A stretch of 34,004 nucleotides of DNA from Methylomonas koyamae. GTDB lineage: Bacteria > Pseudomonadota > Gammaproteobacteria > Methylococcales > Methylomonadaceae. The DNA is taken from positions 1 through 34,004 of the forward strand of contig NZ_LUUK01000032.1 of the NCBI RefSeq assembly GCF_001644025.1, read 5' to 3'. The first letter of the stretch is position 1. Each line of letters starts with the position of its first letter. A model generated the notes under the pieces. That model did no database searches and was not told the origin of the DNA. It saw only the letters and a program-made list of their open reading frames with translations. Positions 19,174-27,779 of this stretch are shown here, piece after piece. The translations under genes and the position numbers were made by a program.

Positions 19174-19641
19174 TTAGGTTTTCGGATGATACTTGCTGCT
19201 CACACCAGAAGCGTTGATATCAATACTCCATTGCATGCCGGCGCCTGGTTTGCACACGCCAGTATAGACTATATCCTGCCCACTGGTGATCGCCGTACCA
19301 ATCGTGGTGTAAACGATCGTAACGGTCGCATGATCCTCCTGATCTGACGTAATATATACAGAGTTTACATATTTACCCTTAATAGATGTCTTATTGGACA
19401 ATCCAAAGTCAAGGTTAGTCAGGCCAGCTGTGCTTGAACCGAGTGCGCCTTCGCTACAGGCCACGCCACCCGCCGTCAGCGCCGGAGACGCCAAACTCGG
19501 GCCTTCGGACACTTTGGATCTGACCGTATAGTCTTGGTAAGCCGGAATCGCGATAGCGGCCAAAATACCGATAATCGCGACGACGATCATCAGTTCGATC
19601 AAGGTGAAACCTTGTTGTGTTTTACGCATTTGAATGTTCAT
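19174..19641 (-). CDS. pilA: Type IV major pilin
   Basis: The 155-residue protein has a type III signal sequence ([11 protein letters not shown]) cleaved by PilD before Phe12. The mature N-terminal helix [20 protein letters not shown] has Glu at position 5, and [17 protein letters not shown] follows. The globular domain contains only two cysteines (Cys62 and Cys130), which would form one disulfide. This is a large loop rather than the short C-terminal D-loop of Pseudomonas PilA. A second ATG at 19629 is possible, but the first keeps the usual leader length. A sigma-54-like promoter lies upstream and a terminator downstream, as expected of a highly expressed monocistronic pilin. Assembly genes are not in the window. 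Confidence 0.95.
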   Translation of the reverse strand: MNIQMRKTQQGFTLIELMIVVAIIGILAAIAIPAYQDYTVRSKVSEGPSLASPALTAGGVACSEGALGSSTAGLTNLDFGLSNKTSIKGKYVNSVYITSDQEDHATVTIVYTTIGTAITSGQDIVYTGVCKPGAGMQWSIDINASGVSSKYHPKT

Positions 19642-19685
19642 AGCGGTATCTCTCTGTCTGATTGAATAACGAACGCATTAATCAA

Positions 19686-19701
19686 TACAAAACTTATGCC
19701 A
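19686..19701 (-). promoter_or_regulatory. Sigma-54-type (-24/-12) promoter candidate for pilA
   Basis: The minus strand reads TGGCATAAGTTTTGTA. It aligns without gaps to TGGCACGN4TTGCW, keeping GG at -24 and TTG at -12, with T for C in the -12 GC. The predicted start would lie near 19675, giving a leader of about 35 bases. Pilin genes in related bacteria are commonly driven by RpoN and PilR, which fits. Confidence 0.5.
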
Positions 19702-19880
19702 GAATTGGCTTTTGCTACTGCGGAATAGCCAGTAATTTTTTAAAAACAAGATCAACAACTTACCTAAAACCCAGCCCTAGACCACTAAATCAAACAGCAA
19801 CCTGCGGAAACCCGGCAAGCCTTGCACCATCGTTCCAAGTCGAAAACTGACGTTTTTTGTCACGCCCCTTGCCGCGAGTA

Positions 19881-21671
19881 TCACGCATTTTGTTTGCCGG
19901 CAAACCACAGTTCCAACATCATCAAAATCCAGATCAGTTCGCCGTAGTAGGCCGCATGTATGCTTTGATGCATCGCAATCGCGTGATCGAGAAATTCCGG
20001 CTTGAAATAACCGCGCTTTTTTAACGCGTTGATCGCGTCGTAGGCCAAGTCCTTCAATGGCTGATGGTCCTTGAGCCAGATACCGAACGGCAGCCCGAAG
20101 CCGTGCTTGGATTTATTGATGATCGCGTCCGGCAGAAAATCCGCCATCGCCTGCTTATAAAACCAACGTAATTTTTGACCGTGCAATTTAGCGGCGGACG
20201 GTATTTGGCAGGACAACTCGACGATACGGCTATCGAGCAACGGATAGCAGACTTCAACGCCGGCCAGTTCGCACATCCGATTGACCTTGACCAAATCGTT
20301 GTCGTGCAGCGTGGCTTTCCAGTCCATATACAGCATTCGGTTCAAGGTGCTCGCCTGATCCGGGCGCCGGTAATTGTCTCGTAGCAGTTGCAGCGGTTCG
20401 CCGGTATCGATTTGCGCCAGAAAATCGCCGACAAAAATGTCGGTAGCAGCATGACGGTGCAAAAAGTTGTAATCCTGCAATCGATCCGGCATCGCGGCCT
20501 TCGCTTGCTCGATATAGCGCTTGGCCTTGAACGGCAATTTAGTATTCGCCAAACCAGCCGGCAAGGCGTTCAACACCCCTTCCAAACCAGCGCCAACCGC
20601 TCGGGGCAAGCGATGATAATGATCGAACAACATCTGCTTGGCGTAGCGCTCGTTGCCGGCGAAGATCTCATCGCCGCCGTCGCCGGCCAGCAAGCGCCCG
20701 ACGCCGTTGTCCTTAGCCAATTTCGCGCAATAGTAGGCCGCCAAGGCCGACGAGTTGCCGAACGGCTCATCGTAATACGCGGCAATCATCGGGACGGCAT
20801 TGACGGTGTCTTCCGGCGTTACGTAATACTCGTGTTGGCGCGTATTAAAATGTTTGACCGCAATGTTGGCATATTCGATTTCGTTGTAACCTTCGACCGG
20901 AAAACCCATCGAAAAAGTCTTGGCCTTTCCAGGAAACACCCTGGCCAGCGTGCCGGCCACGCTGGAACTATCCAAACCACCGCTTAAAAATGCGCCGGTA
21001 TCGTCTTCGCTACCGACCATGCCTCGCACGGTTTCGATCAAGCCGGCTTTCAAGTCCTCGCCGGCCTGCCGCAAATCGAGCGCGGATTCATTAAACGTCG
21101 GCACCCAGTAACGCCGCAGTGCCAATTTGCCGTCTTCGAAACTTAATCGCTGACCGCCTTCCAACTTCTTGACGTTGGTGTAGATGGTGTTCGGGCTAGG
21201 GCAATGGTGATAATAGACGTAGTCGTAAATAGCCTGCGCCGAAATTTCGTTTTCGACCGCCGGATGGCGAACCACGAAATCGGCATTGGAACCAAACACG
21301 ATCGCGGAATCGGCAACCGCGTAATAAACGTGACTCAAGCCGATCGGGTCCATGGCTGCCAACAACAAACGGCGGACGCTATCGATCAAAACCACGCCAT
21401 CGCATGAGCTACCGCCATCGAATAACGCGGCACCGTGCCGCCGATACCGCGCCAAGACTTCCCGCAAATGCTCCGGAGAAGCAGCCGTCTTCAAAGCAAA
21501 CAACAGAATGCCATCGTCTCGGAGCAGCGCCGGCGCTTGACTGGCCAGTCCGAAATGACCGTCGTATTGAAAATCGAAGGCCGACCCGGCCCGACCGACC
21601 AACTCGGTCAGACTCGCGACAGCGCTTTCGTTCCAGGGTCCGCTGCCCACCCATCCCGCGAATTTTGTCAT
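19881..21671 (-). CDS. Asparagine synthase-like amidotransferase lacking the glutaminase Cys
   Basis: The 596-residue protein has the two-domain asparagine synthetase plan. Its N-terminal Ntn-hydrolase-like half starts MTKFAGWVG, so the catalytic Cys2 of true glutaminases is missing. The synthetase half has the ATP-pyrophosphatase loop AFLSGGLDSSSVAG, then DEPFGNSSALAAYY, LLAGDGGDEIFAGNERY and the C-terminal KHGFGLPFGIWLKDH. It should activate a carboxylate with ATP and couple it to an amine or ammonia not drawn from glutamine by this chain, as in lasso cyclases or beta-lactam synthetases. It is last in the XrtA operon, 9 bases after the AMP-ligase gene. Substrate unknown; amidation of a sugar acid or an aminoacyl group is possible. 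Confidence 0.85.
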   Translation of the reverse strand: MTKFAGWVGSGPWNESAVASLTELVGRAGSAFDFQYDGHFGLASQAPALLRDDGILLFALKTAASPEHLREVLARYRRHGAALFDGGSSCDGVVLIDSVRRLLLAAMDPIGLSHVYYAVADSAIVFGSNADFVVRHPAVENEISAQAIYDYVYYHHCPSPNTIYTNVKKLEGGQRLSFEDGKLALRRYWVPTFNESALDLRQAGEDLKAGLIETVRGMVGSEDDTGAFLSGGLDSSSVAGTLARVFPGKAKTFSMGFPVEGYNEIEYANIAVKHFNTRQHEYYVTPEDTVNAVPMIAAYYDEPFGNSSALAAYYCAKLAKDNGVGRLLAGDGGDEIFAGNERYAKQMLFDHYHRLPRAVGAGLEGVLNALPAGLANTKLPFKAKRYIEQAKAAMPDRLQDYNFLHRHAATDIFVGDFLAQIDTGEPLQLLRDNYRRPDQASTLNRMLYMDWKATLHDNDLVKVNRMCELAGVEVCYPLLDSRIVELSCQIPSAAKLHGQKLRWFYKQAMADFLPDAIINKSKHGFGLPFGIWLKDHQPLKDLAYDAINALKKRGYFKPEFLDHAIAMHQSIHAAYYGELIWILMMLELWFAGKQNA

Positions 21672-21680
21672 GTTGCTCGA

Positions 21681-23030
21681 TTAAGGCTTGACGTGGCTGA
21701 TAACGTACCGGAATTTGCCGGAACGCTCCTTGGGTATGTAATCGGTATATTCGATCGCAACGTTGACCGTCTCGCCCAATCGCTTTTTAAATTCCGCGAC
21801 GATGCGTTGTTCGGATTCGGCTCGGTAAGCGTCGGTCTTGACGATTTGCACGCTGGTCTTTTCCAGGCTGTCTTGCGTGATCTTGAAAGCGTCGACACCT
21901 TCTAAATCGCGCAACACATAAATCAAGGCCAGGCCGTGCAGCACGGTGCCGTCCCGCGCCACAACGAAGTCGGTGGTGCGACCTTGTATCTCTTCGAGCA
22001 ACGGCAGCCCTCGCCCGCAAGCGCAAGCTTTGTCGGACAAGATTCCCATGTCGCCGGTGCGGTAGCGGATAAACGGAAAATCGCGCGTCGCCAGATGGGT
22101 GACGACAATCTCGCCCAACTCGCCATTGGGCAGCGGCTTGCCTTGTTTATCGACAATTTCGACGATGATGTCTTCCGCCGTGATGTGCATCGCGCCTTCC
22201 GGACACTGATGAGCGATGAAACCGGCATCGCGGCCGCCATAGCCGTTGGCAACCGGACAACCGAAGACCGCTTGAATCTTGTCACGCTGATAATCGTATA
22301 AGCGCTCGGACGTGACGAAGGCCACCTTGATACCCAAATCGGTCATTGCCACGCCGCGCTTTTCGGCGTGACTGGCAATATGCGCTAACGCCGACGGATA
22401 GCCGAACAGCATTTTCGGCCGGATTTGCCGTATCCTGGCCACGAAGCCGTCCAACTTTTCTTGAGACATCTCGAAAGCCGGTATTAAATGGGTCCGCAAC
22501 AGCTTATCGCGAATCAGCCGAATTTTATCCTGCGCGCCCAGCTCGATCGGCGACCCCCATATCACCGCTTCGGGATCGCCGATGTCGACACCCCACCAGC
22601 GGGTGGCGCGCCATTTGGCGGCCACATCGTGACTGACGCGGCGACTGCCGATGTAAAAAATCAATGGCTCGCCGCTTGATCCGCCGGTGTTGAAGCGGGC
22701 CAAACCCTCGGCATCATCCGCCCGCATTTTATCCAAATTGGCGCGTATCGTCGGTTTGTCCAGCAAGGGGAGGCGCGCCAAATCGGTTAAACTGGCGACC
22801 TGCTCCGGATTGAAGTCTAATGCCGCAAACAATGTCCGATAGTAAGGCACATGCTGGCCAATATCGGTTAGAAACCGTGTCAAGTCCTTGACCTGAGCCT
22901 GGCGAATTTCGTCCACGCCCAACCACTGGCTACGCTCCATCGCCTTGCGCACTCTGACGGTACTGTGTTTTTTTAACGCTTCGTGTAGAGGAAACAGCAC
23001 GGAGGAGCACAGCGAGGTGTAAAGGCTCAT
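21681..23030 (-). CDS. PaaK-like AMP-forming acyl-CoA ligase/adenylating enzyme
   Basis: This 449-residue protein belongs to the phenylacetate-CoA ligase (PaaK) branch of adenylate-forming enzymes. Visible motifs are the P-loop FNTGGSSGEPLIFY (about 112-125), NGYGGRDAG in the substrate region, FIRYRTGDMG, the Cys motif CACGRGLP and a C-terminal lysine in KERSGKFRYVIS. Such proteins occur repeatedly in exopolysaccharide loci with exosortase A; their substrate is not known. It overlaps the preceding glycosyltransferase by ATGA and is followed 9 bases on by the Cys-less amidotransferase. The pair may therefore activate and transfer an acyl or aminoacyl group onto the polymer (inference). Confidence 0.85.
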   Translation of the reverse strand: MSLYTSLCSSVLFPLHEALKKHSTVRVRKAMERSQWLGVDEIRQAQVKDLTRFLTDIGQHVPYYRTLFAALDFNPEQVASLTDLARLPLLDKPTIRANLDKMRADDAEGLARFNTGGSSGEPLIFYIGSRRVSHDVAAKWRATRWWGVDIGDPEAVIWGSPIELGAQDKIRLIRDKLLRTHLIPAFEMSQEKLDGFVARIRQIRPKMLFGYPSALAHIASHAEKRGVAMTDLGIKVAFVTSERLYDYQRDKIQAVFGCPVANGYGGRDAGFIAHQCPEGAMHITAEDIIVEIVDKQGKPLPNGELGEIVVTHLATRDFPFIRYRTGDMGILSDKACACGRGLPLLEEIQGRTTDFVVARDGTVLHGLALIYVLRDLEGVDAFKITQDSLEKTSVQIVKTDAYRAESEQRIVAEFKKRLGETVNVAIEYTDYIPKERSGKFRYVISHVKP

Positions 23031-24235
23031 GATCGATTTACCAGTTGGTTGAATTCCGCCACCAAGACAGCGACGCGTTGATCCCAGCCATTCTGAGCGG
23101 CATAGGCAATAATCGCATGGCGATCCCAGTCGCGCCCTAGCGCGGCATCGAGTGTCTCCAGCAAGGCATCGCGATCGCCGAACGGCACCACCTGCCCCAA
23201 ACTATCGTCGCAAACCACCTCGCGATTGCCGCCAACATCGGTGGTTACAATCGGCAAACCGCAAGCCATCGCTTCCAAGAACACATTGGCCCAGCCTTCG
23301 TTAGCAGTCGCCAATACAAAAACGTCGGCGGCGGACAGAACCTCTTTCAAGGCCGCGGCGGGCATCGCACCCAGAAAACGCACCTGTTCAGCGAGGCCCA
23401 AATCGGCGACTTGCCTTTCCAAACGCTGGCGAATATCACCCTCCGGACTGCCGCCACCGACAATCAAGTAGCGTAAACCGGGATGTTTTGCCAGCAGCGC
23501 CGGCAATATCTCGATGACTCGGTGAAACCCTTTGCGATCGACCAAGCCACCCACTGAAATCAGCACCGGCGCATCGACGTTGAGTTGCAAATTCTGACGA
23601 GTCGAGACTTTATCCAGCGGATAGAAGACATTCGTATCGACGCCATTCCCCACCACCAAAATTTTATCGGCTTCGGCACCGATGCTAACGACATGTCGTT
23701 TAAGCGATTCCGACACAGAGAACACTCGAGCGGCCCTACGAAGCGCCGCCAACAGGCGCGCCCGCCGACTGGCGATTTTGGACAACGGTACTTCGGTGCC
23801 GCGTAACGTGATTGTAACCGGCACGTGGAAACAGCGCCCCAACCATCCTGCCGCGTAGCCGTCCGGATAGGCAAAATGCGCGTCAATCAGATTAAATCCG
23901 AAGTTGCGAGACAATCGGTATAAAGTCCGATAACTGCCCAACGCCATCATCAAACCGTCCCACCGGCGGCCTAATCCTGGCAAGGACAGAAACCTCGGGA
24001 AATAAACGTCGATACCGTCCTGACATTCGTAAGTGGCGGGCTGTGGCCGGTAATTGGGCTTGAATTTGCGGATCACCCCTTGAAACGGGAACCAGGGTAC
24101 CGGCGAGACCACCGCCAACTCACAGTGCGCCGCGACCCTGCGCATGCGCTCCCGGACGAATACACCGGCATTCGGGCGAACCTGACTGGGGTAGAGACTG
24201 CTGAAAACCACCAGCCTGGGATCAGTCCGCGTCAT
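23027..24235 (-). CDS. Family 4 glycosyltransferase of the XrtA exopolysaccharide locus
   Basis: The 402-residue protein is a GT-B glycosyltransferase using a nucleotide sugar in the cytoplasm. It starts VVFSSLYPSQVRPNAGVFVRERM, typical of the Glyco_transf_4 N domain. The C domain has VVGNGVDTNVFYP, ISVGGLVDRKGFHRVIE and, around residue 315, the EX7E motif EGWANVFLEAMACGLPIV. Its ATG overlaps the upstream gene's stop by 14 bases and its stop overlaps the AMP-ligase start by 4, so translation is coupled on both sides. Donor and acceptor sugars cannot be inferred. Confidence 0.9.
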   Translation of the reverse strand: MTRTDPRLVVFSSLYPSQVRPNAGVFVRERMRRVAAHCELAVVSPVPWFPFQGVIRKFKPNYRPQPATYECQDGIDVYFPRFLSLPGLGRRWDGLMMALGSYRTLYRLSRNFGFNLIDAHFAYPDGYAAGWLGRCFHVPVTITLRGTEVPLSKIASRRARLLAALRRAARVFSVSESLKRHVVSIGAEADKILVVGNGVDTNVFYPLDKVSTRQNLQLNVDAPVLISVGGLVDRKGFHRVIEILPALLAKHPGLRYLIVGGGSPEGDIRQRLERQVADLGLAEQVRFLGAMPAAALKEVLSAADVFVLATANEGWANVFLEAMACGLPIVTTDVGGNREVVCDDSLGQVVPFGDRDALLETLDAALGRDWDRHAIIAYAAQNGWDQRVAVLVAEFNQLVNRS

Positions 24236-25442
24236 GCCCGTCCCGTATCAATCCGGCATACACCGCTTGATAACGTGCCACGCTGGTTTGCCAGTTACGG
24301 ATTTGTTCGACATAGTGCCGTCCAGCTCGACGGATGTCGTCCCAATGCGATTTATCGGCCAAGGCATTCAAAACGGTGGACGCCAAGGCCGCTTGGTCGC
24401 CGGCTCGGAACAAATAGCCGGTCCGCCGATCTTCGATCAATTCGTGATGACCGCCGACATCCGAAGCCACCAACAGGCGACCTTGCGCCATGGCTTCGAG
24501 CGGCTTCAGGGGCGTAACCAAATCGGTCAGTCGCATCGACAATCTCGGATAGACGAAAATATCGACCAAATTGTAATACCGTTGCACCTGATCATGGGGA
24601 ACCCGTCCCGGCATCACAACCCAATCCGCCAGCCCTAAGGCTTGAATTTTCTGTTGGATTTGTGCTTGTTGCGGACCACCGCCAACTAACAACAGCCGGA
24701 CATCCGGCCGCTGCCGGACGATCTCCGGCAAAGCATCCAGCAACAACAGCAAACCTTCGTACGCGTAAAACGAGCCGATGAAACCGAGTACGATTTTTCC
24801 CGTCAGGCCTAGTTGATCGAGTAGCGCGGGTTCTGCAACATCACCGAAACTGAATTTTTCGATATCGACCGCGTTGGGAATCACGGTGATTTTTTCGGCT
24901 GGAATACCCCGTCCGATAATATCGTTGCGGAGTCCTTCGCAAATCGTCGTCACAGCATCGGCATTCTTAAACACATACGTTTCCAGGGCTTTGGTAATAC
25001 GGTAACGCAAGCTACCTTCCGCGGTCGTACCGTGGTCGACGGCGGCATCTTCCCAAAATGCCCTGCATTCGTAAACCAACGGCAATCGGTATTTTTTGGC
25101 CATTCTCAAAGCCGCCATCCCGTTTAATGCCGGAGAATGAGCATGGAGGATATCCGGGCGAATTTCCGGAATGATCTGGTCCAACCTTCGCGCCAGAGTC
25201 TGAACAATCGCCCATTGGTTCATAACGGGTAATTTTGCCTGTAAACCGCGCGGTTGGGACGAACGATAAAAATCCAAGCCATCCACCGTTTCGAAATCGC
25301 TACCGGGAGCCTGATGCTTGGCGGAAGTCACATGGAAAGTGTGCCAACCCAGCTTACGTTGCTGTTCGAGTATCGCTCGGGTACGAAAGGTGTAGCCGCT
25401 GTGCAATGGAATCGAGTGATCCAGAATATGTAAGATTTTCAT
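24222..25442 (-). CDS. PEP-CTERM/XrtA system glycosyltransferase (TIGR04063 type)
   Basis: The 406-residue protein begins MKILHILDHSIPLHSGYTFR, the hallmark start of the TIGR04063 XrtA-associated glycosyltransferases, which is why the ATG at 25442 is chosen over an open frame to 25496. The C domain shows ITVIPNAVDIEKFSFG, VLGFIGSFYAYEGL and the donor-binding LVTPLKPLEAMAQGRLLVASD. It would add a sugar to the lipid-linked exopolysaccharide repeat. It follows the nucleotidyltransferase gene after 60 bases and overlaps the next glycosyltransferase. The ribosome site is weak. Confidence 0.9.
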   Translation of the reverse strand: MKILHILDHSIPLHSGYTFRTRAILEQQRKLGWHTFHVTSAKHQAPGSDFETVDGLDFYRSSQPRGLQAKLPVMNQWAIVQTLARRLDQIIPEIRPDILHAHSPALNGMAALRMAKKYRLPLVYECRAFWEDAAVDHGTTAEGSLRYRITKALETYVFKNADAVTTICEGLRNDIIGRGIPAEKITVIPNAVDIEKFSFGDVAEPALLDQLGLTGKIVLGFIGSFYAYEGLLLLLDALPEIVRQRPDVRLLLVGGGPQQAQIQQKIQALGLADWVVMPGRVPHDQVQRYYNLVDIFVYPRLSMRLTDLVTPLKPLEAMAQGRLLVASDVGGHHELIEDRRTGYLFRAGDQAALASTVLNALADKSHWDDIRRAGRHYVEQIRNWQTSVARYQAVYAGLIRDGHDAD

Positions 25443-25502
25443 GTCGAGAAGGTTCTTGTTTAAGACTGTCAAGTCGGCTCGCCATGAAGTGAGCACCCGG
25501 AA

Positions 25503-26582
25503 TTAGTGCTTCTCTTTGCCGGTCAGACGCATCCAGGCCTTGATAGTCAGATGGGGCAATAGCAAATACCACGGCATTTTTAACCAATGCGCCCGCAAAA
25601 ATAATACGTTACGGGCCAAACCTGTCCAGCGGTCGGTGCAACTTGGATGGACCGGCATCAGCGCGCGAATGAACAAAAAATCCATCACCGCGAGAATTGC
25701 CTTGGCGGGCGTCACTTGTTGAAGTTGCCGGGCCAATTCGTCCGACAGCGGTGTACCGAGTATTGTAGTCGAGTAACGCAATGCGTAAAGGACTGGCCTT
25801 GCCAGACCCAATTCGGATGAACGAGAAATCAATCTGACCTGCTGTTCGCCCAAACCGCGAATCAGCGCATCTAAATCGACCAAGTCCCGCAAGCCGTGCT
25901 CCAATTCACCGTCATAAAACAAATGAACCGCGCTGTGTATCACTTGATCGACCGGGGATAATACCGCTAGTCCATCGAATTTCTCCAATGCGCGCGCATC
26001 GGCTAGTAGTAATCCGGCATCGGGACAATCCTTACACGTTATCGGCAGGATGTTATGGTGTAGATCGATGACGCTGCCCCTGGACAGGTGTCTGATTGGT
26101 GGAATTTCATGCATCCAGCGCCGGTAATAACGTTCGTTGTAAACGCCGTTTTGCCCGCCCATCCAACCATGAATCATCAAACGCTTCTCGGCGGAGCCTA
26201 TTTTTTCGCGGGGAACCAGTAAATCAATATCTGAAAAGACCCTACCTCTCGCGGCGGGGTGTTCAGACACTGCATACGCCGCGCCCTTCAACAAGACAAA
26301 AGGAAACTCTAACTGTCGAGCCACTTTTTGCAACTGGCGAATTTCCCAAAATAGGTCGTTGCTTTGTTTTTCGGAAAAACATTTTGCGGAGATAAAATGC
26401 CGACGCGCGGCTTCCGGAATTTCATCCAGTCCGCCACGGCTCTCCACCCAGTGAACCAGCTTCGCCAGTAGCATCGATGCACGTGCCTGCCTGACTAATA
26501 ATCCCCATTCGGGTAAGGACAACTCGGCATGAGACACCTGATCGTTGATCACCTTGACCAACAAGGGCCATTCAAAACTCAT
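25503..26582 (-). CDS. Uncharacterised nucleotidyltransferase family protein (PF14907 type)
   Basis: The 359-residue protein carries the minimal nucleotidyltransferase signature LLKGAAYAV (about 98-106) followed by GRVFSDIDLLVPRE, giving the DxD metal pair. A histidine-containing stretch, VIDLHHNIL, and a helical C-terminal half follow. This is the layout of the 'uncharacterised nucleotidyltransferase' family often found beside PqqD-like and HprK-like genes in exosortase and lasso-peptide loci. Its reaction (nucleotidyl transfer to protein, peptide or sugar) is unknown. It overlaps the kinase gene by ATGA and so belongs to that coupled block. Confidence 0.8.
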   Translation of the reverse strand: MSFEWPLLVKVINDQVSHAELSLPEWGLLVRQARASMLLAKLVHWVESRGGLDEIPEAARRHFISAKCFSEKQSNDLFWEIRQLQKVARQLEFPFVLLKGAAYAVSEHPAARGRVFSDIDLLVPREKIGSAEKRLMIHGWMGGQNGVYNERYYRRWMHEIPPIRHLSRGSVIDLHHNILPITCKDCPDAGLLLADARALEKFDGLAVLSPVDQVIHSAVHLFYDGELEHGLRDLVDLDALIRGLGEQQVRLISRSSELGLARPVLYALRYSTTILGTPLSDELARQLQQVTPAKAILAVMDFLFIRALMPVHPSCTDRWTGLARNVLFLRAHWLKMPWYLLLPHLTIKAWMRLTGKEKH

Positions 26583-27490
26583 TCGGCGCTCTTAAGTTGG
26601 TCGAAAATTTGAACGGCATCGTCTAGGCAGCTGTAACGCAACTGGTAACAGCTTGCCCGGTCCAATACATTGCGCAAGGCGTAAAATCCCGCGTAGCCTA
26701 ACCGACTAAAATTAAACGCGTTATCCGCTACATCAATAAACGTTAACGATTTTGCCTTTGGCGCAAACTCGGTCGCGGAGCCAGCTTCATATTTTGGAAA
26801 TATGACCCAAGCAATCGGACAAGACTCGCTCTGCCGACTGACGCTGGTTTCGGGTGGCTTAAGATGGCAAACAGTGCCCTTCGATGTATCCGTTGACAAT
26901 GGCCCGAACACAAGGCCAGGATAGCGCTTGGCGACGATGTCAATGGATTGATTCTTCAAGCTGACGGGACGGGGAAAGGGGTGTACTCGGAATGTCACTG
27001 GATCAACCAGAGTCAATTCGTCCGATAGTAATCGCCAACCTTCTTGAATCAACGTGGCGGTCAAAGTACTTTTTCCGGATCCCGGCGGCGCCGGTAACAC
27101 AGCCGCCCAGCCATTTTTCTCTATGACAGCAGCATGGATTATCAAAAAAGTATTAATTTGACTAGATACACACCAATTCATCCCCCATTCGATCAAAGCC
27201 GGGGCATGTTGTAGCGGTAAAGGATTGAAGGGCGCGTAGCCATCAAAACGAAATTCAGCGCTTTTACTTATCGAGCTGAACCAATTATGTCCAGAAGTAA
27301 CCGATACGGGGAAATCAACGAACACACTACTATCAAAAACTTCAAAATCGGCATACAAAATCGAAAGACTCTGCGCCACTGAAGCCAATTTAGTCGTGAT
27401 AGCAAAGCAAAACTGACCAAGTTGCAAATTCAAACCGCTATTTCGCAGTCGGCTATTAACCTCCTGGAAAGGCAAATGCTGTAATCTCAA
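26579..27490 (-). CDS. HprK-related kinase A (TIGR04352 type)
   Basis: The 303-residue protein resembles the C-terminal kinase domain of HPr kinase/phosphorylase. LIIHAAVIEKNGWA precedes the Walker A PAPPGSGKSTL (133-143), then GWRLLSDELTLV (151-162) supplies the acidic residues, followed by the FPRPVSLKN block. The N-terminal part (GQFCFAITTKLASVAQSLSILY, FDGYAPFNPLP, EWGMNWCV) is typical of the HprK_rel_A subgroup and not of true HprK. No HPr-like protein is nearby. The start is TTG, overlapping the PqqD-like stop as TTGA; family alignment in memory supports it. Likely a kinase of a peptide or other small partner, as with lasso-peptide kinases, but no substrate is shown. Confidence 0.88.
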   Translation of the reverse strand: MRLQHLPFQEVNSRLRNSGLNLQLGQFCFAITTKLASVAQSLSILYADFEVFDSSVFVDFPVSVTSGHNWFSSISKSAEFRFDGYAPFNPLPLQHAPALIEWGMNWCVSSQINTFLIIHAAVIEKNGWAAVLPAPPGSGKSTLTATLIQEGWRLLSDELTLVDPVTFRVHPFPRPVSLKNQSIDIVAKRYPGLVFGPLSTDTSKGTVCHLKPPETSVSRQSESCPIAWVIFPKYEAGSATEFAPKAKSLTFIDVADNAFNFSRLGYAGFYALRNVLDRASCYQLRYSCLDDAVQIFDQLKSAE

Positions 27491-27759
27491 TTTACCGGCT
27501 CAATTAATTCTTTTTGCAACAAAACCTGTATCAGACTTTCTAAATACCCAGCTTTGTCGCGCGATTTATCCGATAAGTCGAAATTTCCGATGATGTCTTC
27601 AAGCATCGTTTGATCAAATGGCGTAGGCTGAAAACATCGCTGAATCAGCTCTAACGGCATCGCCTCAAACAAAAACGTAGTACCGGAGTTGCGATGATAA
27701 ATCACGACCCCATCACCCCAATCCACGCAATAGACTTCTCCAACTACTCGCCAGAGCAT
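27487..27759 (-). CDS. PqqD-like peptide chaperone of the HprK-related-A system (TIGR04353 type)
   Basis: The 90-residue product reads WRVVGEVYCVDWGDGVVIYH then SGTTFLFEAMPLEL and a helical C terminus ending LLQKELIEPVN, the winged-helix PqqD layout (strands then helices). PqqD-type domains bind leader peptides of ribosomal precursors and hand them to modifying enzymes. The ATG at 27759 is chosen because family members begin at MxWR. The frame is open further to a TTG at 27792, which would overlap the previous gene by 13 bases. It is directly between the Cys-rich protein and the HprK-like kinase, overlapping the latter. Confidence 0.85.
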   Translation of the reverse strand: MLWRVVGEVYCVDWGDGVVIYHRNSGTTFLFEAMPLELIQRCFQPTPFDQTMLEDIIGNFDLSDKSRDKAGYLESLIQVLLQKELIEPVN

Positions 27760-27779
27760 AAAACCAGAAGACTGTTGTC

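Noticed and set aside
19840-19880. Possible terminator at the end of the XrtA operon
   Set aside because: Only a 4-bp stem (TGAC/GTCA) around an A-run is visible, too weak to call.
20388-20987. 199-codon plus-strand frame opposite the Cys-less amidotransferase
   Set aside because: It is the antisense shadow of a gene with clear ATP-pyrophosphatase motifs.
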